Part shown: piece after piece, positions 8,593 to 16,169 of the stretch
Numbering within the stretch: position 1 is the first letter of the stretch
How the letters are laid out: each line of letters begins with the position of its first letter
Origin: Kitasatospora sp. MAA19
GTDB lineage: Bacteria; Actinomycetota; Actinomycetes; Streptomycetales; Streptomycetaceae
Assembly: GCF_029894125.1 (NCBI RefSeq)
Contig: NZ_JARXYZ010000001.1
Span: 558,001 to 622,000, forward strand
Direction: 5' to 3'
DNA length: 64,000 nucleotides
Made by a program: the position numbers and the translations under genes
Notes under the pieces: generated by a model
Database searches by the model: none
Told to the model about the DNA's origin: nothing
Seen by the model: only the letters and a program-made list of their open reading frames with translations

Positions 8593-9597
8593 TCAGCTGT
8601 GCGCGCCGGCCTTGCGGCGTCGGAGGACGACCAAGGTGCCGGCGCCGGCCGCCAGGACGGCGGCGCCGCCGAGGGCGATCGGCAGGGTGCTGGAGTCGGC
8701 ACCGGTCTCGGCAAGGTGCGGGCCCGCAGACGGCGAGGCGGAGGCCGGGGCGGGGACGGCGGCCGGGGTGGTGGCCGGGGTGGTGGCCGCCCTGGCGTCA
8801 GTCACGGTGAAGTGGTCGTCGACGCGGTAGTCGGCGCCGTAGGACAGGCACCTGCCGTCGGCGGGGGTGCCGGGCACGTCCTTGGCCTCGAAGGTCTCCG
8901 AGGTGGCGCTCAGCTGGGCGAAGTAGCGGGCGCTCAGGGCCTTGTCGGTGGCCGCGAGGCGCACCTGGAGGGTGAGCTTCCCGCCCTTGGCGATCTGGTA
9001 TTCGCCGAGGTCCACCTTCAGGTAGGACATGTCCCCCGTGACGGTGCTCGACGCGGGGGTCTTCCAGTCCCCGCCGGGCAGCTTCACCTGGATGTTGAAG
9101 GCTTCCTTGCCCCAGATGACCGGGTTGGTCACCGGCTCGGTCTCGACTATGTCGGTGAAGAAGAAGTAGGTGTCGACCTTCTTGAGGTCGACGGGGCTGG
9201 TGTTCTCGAAGGTCACCGTGGCGTCCTGGGCCGGGCCGCCCTTGACCAGGACGGCCTTCGCGAGGCCGGTGCCGGTGGCCTTGATGTCCACGTGCAGGTA
9301 GCCGCGGCAGGGGCCGCCGGTGGGCGTCGGCACCGGCGGGGTCGGCAGGGTGGTCGGCTTGGTGGTGGCGGTGCCCGTCGGGGCCGGGGTGGTCGGCTTG
9401 GCGGTGGCGGTGCCCGTCGGGGCCGGGGTGCCCGGGGTGGTGGCGGTCGCCGGAGCGCTCGGGGTGGTGGCGGTCGCGGTGCCGGTGGGAGCCGGGGAGG
9501 AGGTGATCCCGACGGCTCCGGCGGTGGCGGCGCCGACCGTGGCGCCGAGGGAGAGCGCCACCAGGGCGGACGCGGCCAGGAGACGGGAAGAGCGCAC
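8593..9597 (-). CDS. LAxTG-anchored cell surface protein
   Basis: 334-aa exported protein. GTG start with TGGAGC about 9 nt upstream, signal peptide (residues 1-28), then a low-complexity Thr/Pro/Ala region with repeats of the type APTGTATAKPTT (residues 33-88), a beta-rich globular part (about 95-260) of unknown function, a second Ala/Pro linker and a C-terminal sorting signal LAETG followed by a hydrophobic helix and RRRKAGAHS. The signal matches class E sortase substrates of Streptomyces. The globular domain is not one I recognise. Confidence 0.85.
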   Translation of the reverse strand: MRSSRLLAASALVALSLGATVGAATAGAVGITSSPAPTGTATATTPSAPATATTPGTPAPTGTATAKPTTPAPTGTATTKPTTLPTPPVPTPTGGPCRGYLHVDIKATGTGLAKAVLVKGGPAQDATVTFENTSPVDLKKVDTYFFFTDIVETEPVTNPVIWGKEAFNIQVKLPGGDWKTPASSTVTGDMSYLKVDLGEYQIAKGGKLTLQVRLAATDKALSARYFAQLSATSETFEAKDVPGTPADGRCLSYGADYRVDDHFTVTDARAATTPATTPAAVPAPASASPSAGPHLAETGADSSTLPIALGGAAVLAAGAGTLVVLRRRKAGAHS

Positions 9598-9805
9598 GAT
9601 CAGTGCTCCAGCTTTAGGTGAATTGTGTCTGTTTTGGGGCGACTTGAGGCATCGGAGGAGGCCGCCGACGGCGGTCGCGTCCGCGAACCCTACCGGGTCG
9701 CAGTGGCTGGATACCGATCAGGGTTGGCCCTTTTTGATCGATGCGGCGGCAGGGCCCGGGCGTCCCCCGGTTGCCGGGGCGGGCGGTCGGTCGCACGATG
9801 GCGGC

Positions 9806-10036
9806 ATGATGCACCAGATGCGAGCCGAGTACGGGGCCGGGGGTGCGACCGGCGGGGTGCGGTTGTGGCACATGGTCCGGGGGACGGAGAGCGTGGCGAT
9901 GTGCGGCCGGGAGCTCGACCCGGGCGCGCAGGTACGGGAGCCGGTGGACTGGGGGAAGACGCCGGAGCTGTGCTGCCACACCTGCGGGGCGTACTACCTG
10001 CGCGAGACGCCGTACCTGTCGGCCGAACACCCGTAG
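9806..10036 (+). CDS. Small cysteine-containing conserved protein
   Basis: 76 aa (MMHQMRAEYG...). Contains one Cys in VAMCGRELDP and a CCHTC cluster near the C terminus followed by GAYYL, giving a possible small zinc-binding fold, plus a conserved-looking RLWHMVRG. Starts at 9806 or 9809 (adjacent ATGs). Ends 30 bp before the amidase start on the same strand. Similar short proteins are widespread in Streptomyces without known function. Confidence 0.65.
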   Translation: MMHQMRAEYGAGGATGGVRLWHMVRGTESVAMCGRELDPGAQVREPVDWGKTPELCCHTCGAYYLRETPYLSAEHP

Positions 10037-10066
10037 CGGGCCGGCGGGTGGTCTACCGTGATCGGC

Positions 10067-11467
10067 ATGGAGCAACCCGTTGTCAGGCCACGGTCGTTGA
10101 CCCGTGAGGCCGCCGAGCTGCGGTCCGGTGTGCCGGGACTGTCCGAGCACGTCGACCGGTTCTGCGCGCTGGTCGAGCGGGTGGATCCACTGATCCACGC
10201 GTTCGTCCCGGAGCCGGGGCGGCACGGGCGGCTGCGCGCGCAGGCGCGGGCGCTGGCCGCGCGGTACCCGGAGCCGGCCGGGCGGCCGCCGCTGTACGGG
10301 GTGGCGGTGGGGGTCAAGGACATCGTGCACGTGGACGGGCTGCCCACGCACGCCGGTTCGGCGCTGCCGCCGGGGGTGCTGGCGGGGCCGCAGGCCGTGG
10401 TGGTGGACCGGCTGCGGGCGGCCGGGGCGCTGGTCGCGGGCAAGACGGTGACCGCCGAGTTCGCGGCGAGCGCGCCCGGTCCGACCCGCAACCCGCACCA
10501 CCCCGGGCGCACCCCGGGCGGCTCCAGCAGCGGGTCGGCGGCGGCCGTCGCGGCGGGGCTGGTGCCGCTGGCGGTCGGCACCCAGACGGTGGGCTCGGTG
10601 GTCCGGCCCGCCGCGTACTGCGGGGTGGTGGGCTTCCGGCCGACGTACGGGCGGATCCCGACGGTCGGGGTGATCCCGAACGCGCCGAGCCTCGACACCC
10701 TGGGGGTGTTCACGGCCGACCTGGCCGGGGCGGCGCTGGCGGCCTCGCTGCTCTGCGACGACTGGCGAGGGGACGACCGCCGGGGCGAGGACCGGCGGAG
10801 CGAGGACCGCCGGGGCGAGGACCGGCGGAGCGAGGACCGCCGGGGCGAGGACCGGCCGGGTGAGGCGGCGGCGGGGGATCGGCCGGTGCTCGGGGTGCCG
10901 GACGGGACGTACCTGGAGCGGGCCGAGCCGTCGACGCTGCGCGCCTTCGAGGAGTGGCTGGAGCGGCTGGCGCAGGCCGGCCTGGCGGTGCGCCGGGTCC
11001 CGCTGTTCCCGGACTTCGCGGAGATCACCCGGCAGTTGCAGACGATCAACCGCTTCGAGCTGGCCCGCAGCCACGCCGACTGGTTCGCCCGGTTCGGCGG
11101 CCTGTACCGCCCGGAGACGGCGGCGGGCATCCGGGTCGGCCAGGGCGTCGCGGCCGAGGACCGGGCGGCCGCGCTGCAGGCCCGGGAGCGGTTGCGCGAG
11201 CGGGTCGCCGGGGCGACCGCGGAGGCCGGGGTGGACCTGTGGCTGGCGCCGTCCGCGACCGGTGGGGCGCCGGAGGGGCTGCACAGCACCGGGGACGCGG
11301 TGATGTCGCTGCCGTGGAGCTACCTCGGCCTGCCCGCGGTGAGCCTGCCCGCCGGGCGGACGGCGGACGGGCTGCCGCTGGGCCTGCAGGTGGTCGGCGC
11401 GGCGGGCGCCGACGAGCGGCTGCTGAGCCAGGCGGCTCACCTGGAACGGGCGTTGAAAGCGCTTTAG
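10067..11467 (+). CDS. Amidase signature family protein
   Basis: 466-aa hydrolase of amide bonds with a Ser-cisSer-Lys triad. The Lys is in VGVKDIVHVDG (about residue 85), the Gly/Ser box is GGSSSGSAAAVAAG, and the nucleophile region is QTVGSVVRPAAYCG. ATG at 10067 is preferred to the GTG at 10058. Between about residues 230 and 265 it carries a highly charged run of DDRRGEDRRSE-type repeats encoded by tandem DNA repeats, which is not expected in the family fold and probably forms a surface loop. Substrate unknown. Its stop overlaps that of the TetR remnant on the opposite strand. Confidence 0.88.
   Translation: MEQPVVRPRSLTREAAELRSGVPGLSEHVDRFCALVERVDPLIHAFVPEPGRHGRLRAQARALAARYPEPAGRPPLYGVAVGVKDIVHVDGLPTHAGSALPPGVLAGPQAVVVDRLRAAGALVAGKTVTAEFAASAPGPTRNPHHPGRTPGGSSSGSAAAVAAGLVPLAVGTQTVGSVVRPAAYCGVVGFRPTYGRIPTVGVIPNAPSLDTLGVFTADLAGAALAASLLCDDWRGDDRRGEDRRSEDRRGEDRRSEDRRGEDRPGEAAAGDRPVLGVPDGTYLERAEPSTLRAFEEWLERLAQAGLAVRRVPLFPDFAEITRQLQTINRFELARSHADWFARFGGLYRPETAAGIRVGQGVAAEDRAAALQARERLRERVAGATAEAGVDLWLAPSATGGAPEGLHSTGDAVMSLPWSYLGLPAVSLPAGRTADGLPLGLQVVGAAGADERLLSQAAHLERALKAL
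10764..10860 (+). repeat. Tandem repeat inside amidase gene
   Basis: About three copies of a 30-bp unit made of two similar 15-bp halves (GACCGCCGGGGCGAG and GACCGGCGGAGCGAG), coding for DRRGE and DRRSE. All units keep the reading frame, consistent with slippage expansion in frame. Confidence 0.85.
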
Positions 11468-11775
11468 GGCCTGTCCGGCGGATCCTGCCGGGCCGGACAG
11501 CCCTGGGCGAGCACCGGGTCGGCCGGGTCGGTGTCCTCGGCGCGCAGCAGGTGCCGCAGGAGGCGGCCGGCCCGCTGGTAGGGGACGTCCTCCTCGTCCA
11601 GCACAGCCTGTGCGTTGGCCGTCTCCAGGACGGCGATCAGGGCGAAGGCGAGGTCGCCGAGGTCGGTGTCGGGCCGCAGGCCGCCGGTGGCGCGGGCCTG
11701 GGCGAGGGCGTCGACGATCACCTCGCGCCACTCCCGGGCGCAGTCGGCGCCGGACTCGGCCTCGGCCCGGTGATC
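11464..11775 (-). pseudogene. TetR-family regulator, C-terminal remnant
   Basis: About 100 residues match the C-terminal ligand domain of a TetR regulator (DCAREWREVIVDALAQARA, RPDTDLGDLAFALIAVLET, YQRAGRLLRHLL). The helix-turn-helix domain and start are missing; upstream of about 11775 the same frame reads into sequence belonging to a hydrolase on the other strand. The open frame continues to 11928 but those residues are not TetR-like. It cannot bind DNA as a normal TetR. The break meets the hydrolase remnant, so a single deletion probably removed both N-terminal halves. Confidence 0.75.
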
Positions 11776-12075
11776 GAGCGGGACCGGCGCCACCGGATCG
11801 CGCACCGGCTGTTCGCCGGCACCGAGGACCCGTGGCGCCGCCTCGACGCCGCCCACCGGCCCGAGCAGGTCCCGCTGCCGATCCTGGTGGCGCACGACGA
11901 GGGCGAGGACGTGGTCGGAATATCGCACGCGCGGCGCCTGAAAGCCGCGTACGGTGACCGGCTGGAACTACTGGTCACCCGAGGGCTCGGCCACCGCCGG
12001 ATCGGCGCCGAGCCCACCGTCATCGACAACGCGATCGGCTTCCTGGCGGCCGGTCAGGAGGTTGGCGCCGTATGA
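11776..12075 (+). pseudogene. Alpha/beta hydrolase, C-terminal remnant
   Basis: About 98 residues match the end of an alpha/beta hydrolase (EDPWRRLDAAHRPEQV, PLPILVAHDEGEDVV with the acid residue, VTRGLGHRRI with the catalytic His). The oxyanion and nucleophile region (GxSxG) and any start codon are missing. Its stop overlaps the ATG of the DinB-like gene (ATGA at 12072-12075), so the two were once a coupled pair. Confidence 0.72.
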
Positions 12076-12743
12076 GCAGTGCCGCAGGACTCGTCGAACT
12101 GCACGCCCGTTCGCTGGAGTTGGCTGCCGAGGTGGTGGACGCCGTGCGGCCGGACCAGCTGGACCTGCCGACCCCGTGCGCGGGGTGGACGCTGCGCCGG
12201 CTGATGGAGCACATCGTCGGCCAGCACCAGGGCTTCGCCGCAGCCGCCCGGGGCGCCGGGCCCGATCCGGCCCTCTTCGCGGACGCCCCGGTCGGGGACG
12301 ATCCGGCGGGCGCGTTCCGCCGCACCGGAGCCGAACTCACCGCCGGGTTCCGGGAGGCGGTCGCGGCCGACCGGGCGCTCTGGCTCCCGGAGATCCGCGA
12401 CGGCGGCCCCTTCCCGCTCGCTCAGGCGGTGGGCTTTCACCTGCTCGACACCCTGGTGCACGGCTGGGACGTCGCGGCCGCGCTGGGCACCCCGGGCGGC
12501 CTGGTGGCGGCGGTGGACGGTGACGACGCGCTGGCCTCCGCCCTGCTGGCGGTGACCGAGGCCGTCCCGAACACACCGGAGGCCCGGGCGCCCGGCCGGG
12601 CCTTCCGTCCGAGTCTGGAGCCGGGCACGGAGTCGGGCCTGGAGCCCGGCCCGGAATCGGGCGCGCGCCAACCGGGCGGCGCCGACGGCCGGTTCGACCG
12701 AGTCCTGGCCCTGCTGGGCCGCGACCCGGCCTGGAAGGCCTGA
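12072..12743 (+). CDS. TIGR03086-type DinB-like metal-binding protein
   Basis: 223-aa four-helix protein of the mycothiol-dependent maleylpyruvate isomerase/DinB superfamily. TPCAGWTLRRLMEHIVGQ (about 37-53) and HLLDTLVHGWDVAAALG (about 124-140) provide the metal-binding His residues. A charged repeat-like insert (ESGLEPGPESG) lies before the C terminus. The ATG overlaps the stop of the truncated hydrolase. Mycothiol-linked detoxification is the family expectation; substrate unknown. Confidence 0.82.
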   Translation: MSSAAGLVELHARSLELAAEVVDAVRPDQLDLPTPCAGWTLRRLMEHIVGQHQGFAAAARGAGPDPALFADAPVGDDPAGAFRRTGAELTAGFREAVAADRALWLPEIRDGGPFPLAQAVGFHLLDTLVHGWDVAAALGTPGGLVAAVDGDDALASALLAVTEAVPNTPEARAPGRAFRPSLEPGTESGLEPGPESGARQPGGADGRFDRVLALLGRDPAWKA

Positions 12744-12748
12744 CGTAC

Positions 12749-12862
12749 TCAGCGGCTGCCGCGCTGCTCGTCGGGGAAGCGCGGCCCGCCGATCAGGAAG
12801 AACAGCGCGGCGGTCGGAAAGCCGACCGACGCGGCCAGTAGCACGATGAACTGCCAGAACAT
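12749..12862 (-). CDS. 37-aa single-pass membrane peptide
   Basis: MFWQFIVLLAASVGFPTA begins a short protein with one hydrophobic helix and a charged tail (FPDEQRGSR). A good ribosome binding site (GAGGAG, 6 nt before ATG 12862-12860) supports translation. It lies between the convergent DinB-like gene and the PP2C-like gene, which runs away from it. No recognised family. Confidence 0.6.
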   Translation of the reverse strand: MFWQFIVLLAASVGFPTAALFFLIGGPRFPDEQRGSR

Positions 12863-13065
12863 CCTGTACTCCTCGTCAGTCCGGGGCCGCCTGGACACCC
12901 GAAGGTGATCCCAAACCCGACAGGCCCTGATTGGCCGAATTGTCCAGTCGTTATCCGACGGTATGGCCGATTCGCCCCGGCTGCCACTGGACGGCGGGGA
13001 CCGGCCCGCGCCACACCGGCGCAGAGGTCTGGGCGGGGGCCGGGGGCGGCGGCCACACTGTCGGG

Positions 13066-13887
13066 ATGCAGCTACAGCTCGCAGGGGAAGCACGACGGCC
13101 GGACCGCGAGAGCGAGGACTTCGCGGCGGCCTCGCCGGAGGCGCTGGTACTGCTGGACGGTGCGAGTTCGCCGGCCGGCCTGGAGTCCGGGTGCCGGCAC
13201 GGAACCGCCTGGTACGTCCGCCGGTTGGGAGTGCACCTGCTCGCCCGGCTCACCGACCGGGTGGACCGCTCGATCGCCGAGTGCCTGGCCGACGCCATCG
13301 TGGAGACGGCCGCGCTGCACGGCGGCCGCTGCGACCTCGGCCATCCCAACACCCCCGCCGCGATGGTGGTGGCGGCCCGGCGGCACGGCGAGTCGCTGGA
13401 GTACCTGGTGCTCGGCGACTCGCTGTTGGTGCTGGAGTACAAGGAGGGCCCGCCGAAGGTGATCGGGGACAACCAGCGCTTCCCCGGCGGGGAGGGGCTG
13501 CGCCGGCAGGTCTGGGCGACCGTCCCCGGCTCGGCCGAGCGGGCCGCGCTGCACCTGGAGTACGCGCTGGCCGTCCGGGCCGCCCGCAACCGGGGCAGCG
13601 GCCCGTGGATCGCCGCGGCCAGCCCGAAGGCGGCCGGGCACGCCGAGACCGGCTTCGTCCGGCTGGACCGGCTGCGCGCGCTGGCCGCGCTCACCGACGG
13701 CGCCTCGCGCTACACCGAGCGCTTCGGGCTGGGGAGTTGGGCGGACGCGCTGCGGCTGCTCGCCGAGTCCGGGCCGGGTGAGCTGATCGCGCAGGTCCGC
13801 GAGGTCGAGCGGGCCGACGCCGCCTGCGAGCGCTGGCCGCGCGGAAAGGCGCACGACGACGCCTCGGCCGTCTACGCGCTGTTGTAG
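13066..13887 (+). CDS. PP2C-like (PPM) Ser/Thr phosphatase domain protein
   Basis: 273 aa. Metal-dependent phosphatase landmarks are present: LLDGASSP (DG motif, about residue 28), a mid-protein LVLGDSLLVLE, LTDGASRY, and HDDASAVYALL at the end, giving the Asp residues of the two-metal centre. The fold is shorter and more divergent than PrpC-type enzymes. Cytoplasmic, no extra sensor domain. Substrate unknown. ATG at 13066 starts just after a GC-rich leader. Confidence 0.72.
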   Translation: MQLQLAGEARRPDRESEDFAAASPEALVLLDGASSPAGLESGCRHGTAWYVRRLGVHLLARLTDRVDRSIAECLADAIVETAALHGGRCDLGHPNTPAAMVVAARRHGESLEYLVLGDSLLVLEYKEGPPKVIGDNQRFPGGEGLRRQVWATVPGSAERAALHLEYALAVRAARNRGSGPWIAAASPKAAGHAETGFVRLDRLRALAALTDGASRYTERFGLGSWADALRLLAESGPGELIAQVREVERADAACERWPRGKAHDDASAVYALL

Positions 13888-14301
13888 CGCGCAGTCGGCC
13901 CAGTCGTGCGTCACCGGCCCTGCCAGGGCGGGGAGGCCCCTATCCGAGGAGGGCCGCCACGGCGTCCGCCAGCGCCGTGCGCACCGCCTCGGGGGCGGTG
14001 AAGCGGCTCGACCGCAACAACCTGCACCGGCCACACCGCGACTCAGCCGGCTCCGGGCCGCTCTACTGAGGATTCCGGCCTGTTGTCGGTCGTGACGGAT
14101 AGTGATCCCTGCGGTACGCCGGCGGTATGCGGCATGCGCAGGGTGGGGGCTCTCGGTTCCTTCGCACGCCGAAAGCGTGAGAACCGCACTCATGGCCAGC
14201 AGCGCGACGAATCCCGAACGGGCGTCGCCCGGCGCCGCCGACCCGGGCACTGGTAGGTACGTCCGGGCAGCTGGTGCGGGAGCCTGGCTGAGTGGCAACC
14301 G
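13888..14301. other. Intergenic region with a possible gene remnant
   Basis: No complete gene. On the minus strand codons ending at a TAG (13942-13940) read SSRFTAPEAVRTALADAVAALLG, which looks like a real protein C terminus, but the frame upstream gives only CGRCRLLR and then loses protein character by about 14030. A second minus-strand patch near 14165-14210 reads like a signal peptide (ALLAMSAVLTLSACEG). These may be decayed pieces of a lost gene. Confidence 0.35.
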
Positions 14302-14346
14302 CGCTCACGTGAGCTCGCCTCGGGGGGAGACGGGCTCACGCGAGCG
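14302..14346 (-). terminator. Inverted repeat after pirin gene
   Basis: CGCTCACGTGAGC and GCTCACGCGAGCG pair over 13 bp with one mismatch around a 19-base loop, 20 bp after the pirin stop. Each arm is also nearly palindromic on its own, so a pair of protein sites is an alternative reading. Confidence 0.6.
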
Positions 14347-14365
14347 GTCCTGTCTTCGGAAGCGG

Positions 14366-15325
14366 TCAGCTGGCGTCGGTGGGGATGGTGCCGAGCCGGC
14401 CGGCCTGGAAGTCCGCCATGGCCTGCTGGAGTTCGCGGTGGCTGTTCATCACGAACGGGCCGTACCAGGCGACGGGTTCGCGGATCGGCAGGCCGCCGAG
14501 GAGGACCACCTCGAAGTTGGCGTTGCGCGAGTCCTGCTTCTCGTCGGCGCGGATGGTGAGGGAGTCGCCGTCGCCGAAGACGACCGCCTGGCCCATGTGG
14601 AACGGGCGGCGCTCCTGGCCGGCCGAGCCGCTGCCGGCCAGGCCGTAGGCGAGGGCGTTGAAGTCGGAGCGCCAGGGCAGGGTGACCTGGGCGCCGGGGC
14701 TGACGGACGCGTGGATCATGGTGATCGGGGTGTGGGTGGCGCCGGGGCCCTGGTGGCCGTCGATCTCGCCGGCGATCACCCGCAGCAGCGCGCCGCCGTC
14801 CTCGGAGCCGAGGAGCTTGACGCTGCCGCCACGGATGTCCTGGTACCTGGGGGCGATCATCTTGTCCGCGGCGGGCAGGTTGACCCACAGCTGGAGGCCG
14901 TGGAACAGGCCGCCGGACATCACCAGTGACTCCGGCGGGGTCTCGATGTGCAGGAGGCCGGAGCCGGCCGTCATCCACTGGGTGTCGCCGTCGGTGATGA
15001 CGCCGCCGCCGCCGTGGGAGTCCTGGTGGACGAACGTTCCGTCGATGATGTAGGTGACCGTCTCGAAGCCGCGGTGCGGGTGCCAAGGAGTTCCCTTCGG
15101 CTCCCCCGCCGCATAGTCCACCTCGCCCATCTGGTCCATCATGATGAACGGGTCGAGGTACTTGGTGTTGATCTTGGCGAAGGCGCGGCGGACGGGGAAG
15201 CCCTCGCCTTCGAAGCCCTCGGGGGCGGTAGCCACGGTCAGGACCGGCCGGGCGGTCGAGGCGGCGGCGTCCGGGGTGGTGACGCGGGGCAGGGTCAGCG
15301 GGTTGTCGACGGTCACGGCGGGCAT
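14366..15325 (-). CDS. Pirin family protein
   Basis: 319-aa bicupin. The N-terminal cupin has the metal residues in GTPWHPHRGFETVTYI (His-x-His), ITDGDTQWMTAGSGLLHIE and the later Glu; the C-terminal pirin domain ends near residue 300. ATG at 15325 is chosen for the AAGGAGG just upstream, not the upstream in-frame ATG. Bacterial pirins act as quercetinase-like dioxygenases or redox-sensitive regulators; the role here is unknown. The promoter region holds a strong operator-like repeat. Confidence 0.88.
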   Translation of the reverse strand: MPAVTVDNPLTLPRVTTPDAAASTARPVLTVATAPEGFEGEGFPVRRAFAKINTKYLDPFIMMDQMGEVDYAAGEPKGTPWHPHRGFETVTYIIDGTFVHQDSHGGGGVITDGDTQWMTAGSGLLHIETPPESLVMSGGLFHGLQLWVNLPAADKMIAPRYQDIRGGSVKLLGSEDGGALLRVIAGEIDGHQGPGATHTPITMIHASVSPGAQVTLPWRSDFNALAYGLAGSGSAGQERRPFHMGQAVVFGDGDSLTIRADEKQDSRNANFEVVLLGGLPIREPVAWYGPFVMNSHRELQQAMADFQAGRLGTIPTDAS

Positions 15326-15371
15326 GTCGGCCTCCTTCGGGGGGTTCCTCTGGCCTACGTCCACGAGGTTA

Positions 15372-15408
15372 GTTCAATTCTCAACAACAAGCAAGTTGAA
15401 AGTTGAAC
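15372..15408. promoter_or_regulatory. Operator-like inverted repeat upstream of pirin
   Basis: GTTCAATTCTCAAC (15372-15385) and GTTGAAAGTTGAAC (15395-15408) form an imperfect inverted repeat in an AT-rich patch 47 bp before the pirin ATG. Each arm also holds paired TTCAA/TTGAA half-sites. Size and shape suit a MarR- or HxlR-family dimer site; no such regulator gene is adjacent. Confidence 0.6.
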
Positions 15409-15451
15409 CATATGGTGACGAAGGAGCGCGGGGCTCCTCCCTCGGGATGGG

Positions 15452-15955
15452 CTAGCCGTACATCCGGCGCATGGTGAAGTCGACCATCTGCTCGACGGCC
15501 TTGGCGTCGAACACCATCCGGTGCTCGCCCTCCATGTCCAGCGCGAAGCCGTAGCCGGTCGGCAGCAGGTCCAGGACCTCGGCGCCGGTGACGGTGAAGT
15601 GCTTGGAGTCCTTGCCGGCGTAGCGGCGCAGTTCCTTCAGCGAGCTGAACATCGGGATCACCGGGGTCGGCGTGTTGTGCAGCGCCAGGAAGCCGGGGCG
15701 CTCGCCGCGCGGGCAGTGCACCTTCGAGGTGATGAAGATGGCCTGGAAGTCCTCGACCGCCATCGAGCCGGTGGTGAAGGCCCGGACGGCGTCCGCCAGG
15801 GACGGCGGGGAGGGCTCGGGGTAGAGGGACTGCTGGGGCGTCTGCGACTGCGCGCCGTAGGCGTCGGGGCCGGGCATGCCGTTCATGCCCGGCTGCGGAC
15901 CCGCCTGCTGCTGGTAGGGGTCGCCCGGGTATGCGTTCTGGTCATATCCGTACAC
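15452..15955 (-). CDS. SseB-family protein with Gln/Pro-rich N terminus
   Basis: 167 aa. Residues 1-50 are low complexity (Tyr/Gln/Pro/Gly: YGYDQNAYPGDPYQQQ). Residues 51-160 form an SseB N-terminal-like domain (LADAVRAFTTGSMAVEDFQAIF, GFLALHNTPTPVIPMFSS, DLLPTGYGFALDME). Cytoplasmic; SseB-like proteins are widespread in Streptomyces with no settled function. Divergent from the acyl-CoA dehydrogenase gene. Confidence 0.78.
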   Translation of the reverse strand: MYGYDQNAYPGDPYQQQAGPQPGMNGMPGPDAYGAQSQTPQQSLYPEPSPPSLADAVRAFTTGSMAVEDFQAIFITSKVHCPRGERPGFLALHNTPTPVIPMFSSLKELRRYAGKDSKHFTVTGAEVLDLLPTGYGFALDMEGEHRMVFDAKAVEQMVDFTMRRMYG

Positions 15956-16078
15956 ACGGACAGGCTATCGGGAGCGCAGCCGCCTGTGGTGGCGTCGATC
16001 CTGACAAGGAGTGGCCGACCCGGCTTGTGGGACGTGACCACGTTCATAGCGGATTCACCGCCGAGGGCTTGCCCAAGT

Positions 16079-16090
16079 TACCGCTGGGTA
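16079..16090. promoter_or_regulatory. Short palindrome upstream of acyl-CoA dehydrogenase
   Basis: TACCGCTGGGTA, a TACC/GGTA palindrome with four central bases, sits 80 bp before the dehydrogenase start in a relatively AT-rich patch. Similar TACC-type sites are bound by TetR repressors of fatty acid genes; assignment here is inference. Confidence 0.35.
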
Positions 16091-16169
16091 GCATCATGAT
16101 GCCTACTGGTGGGTACGGGGCGCCCGAACGCGGCGGTCTCCCGGAAGCGACGAACCGGAGAAAACGGCC

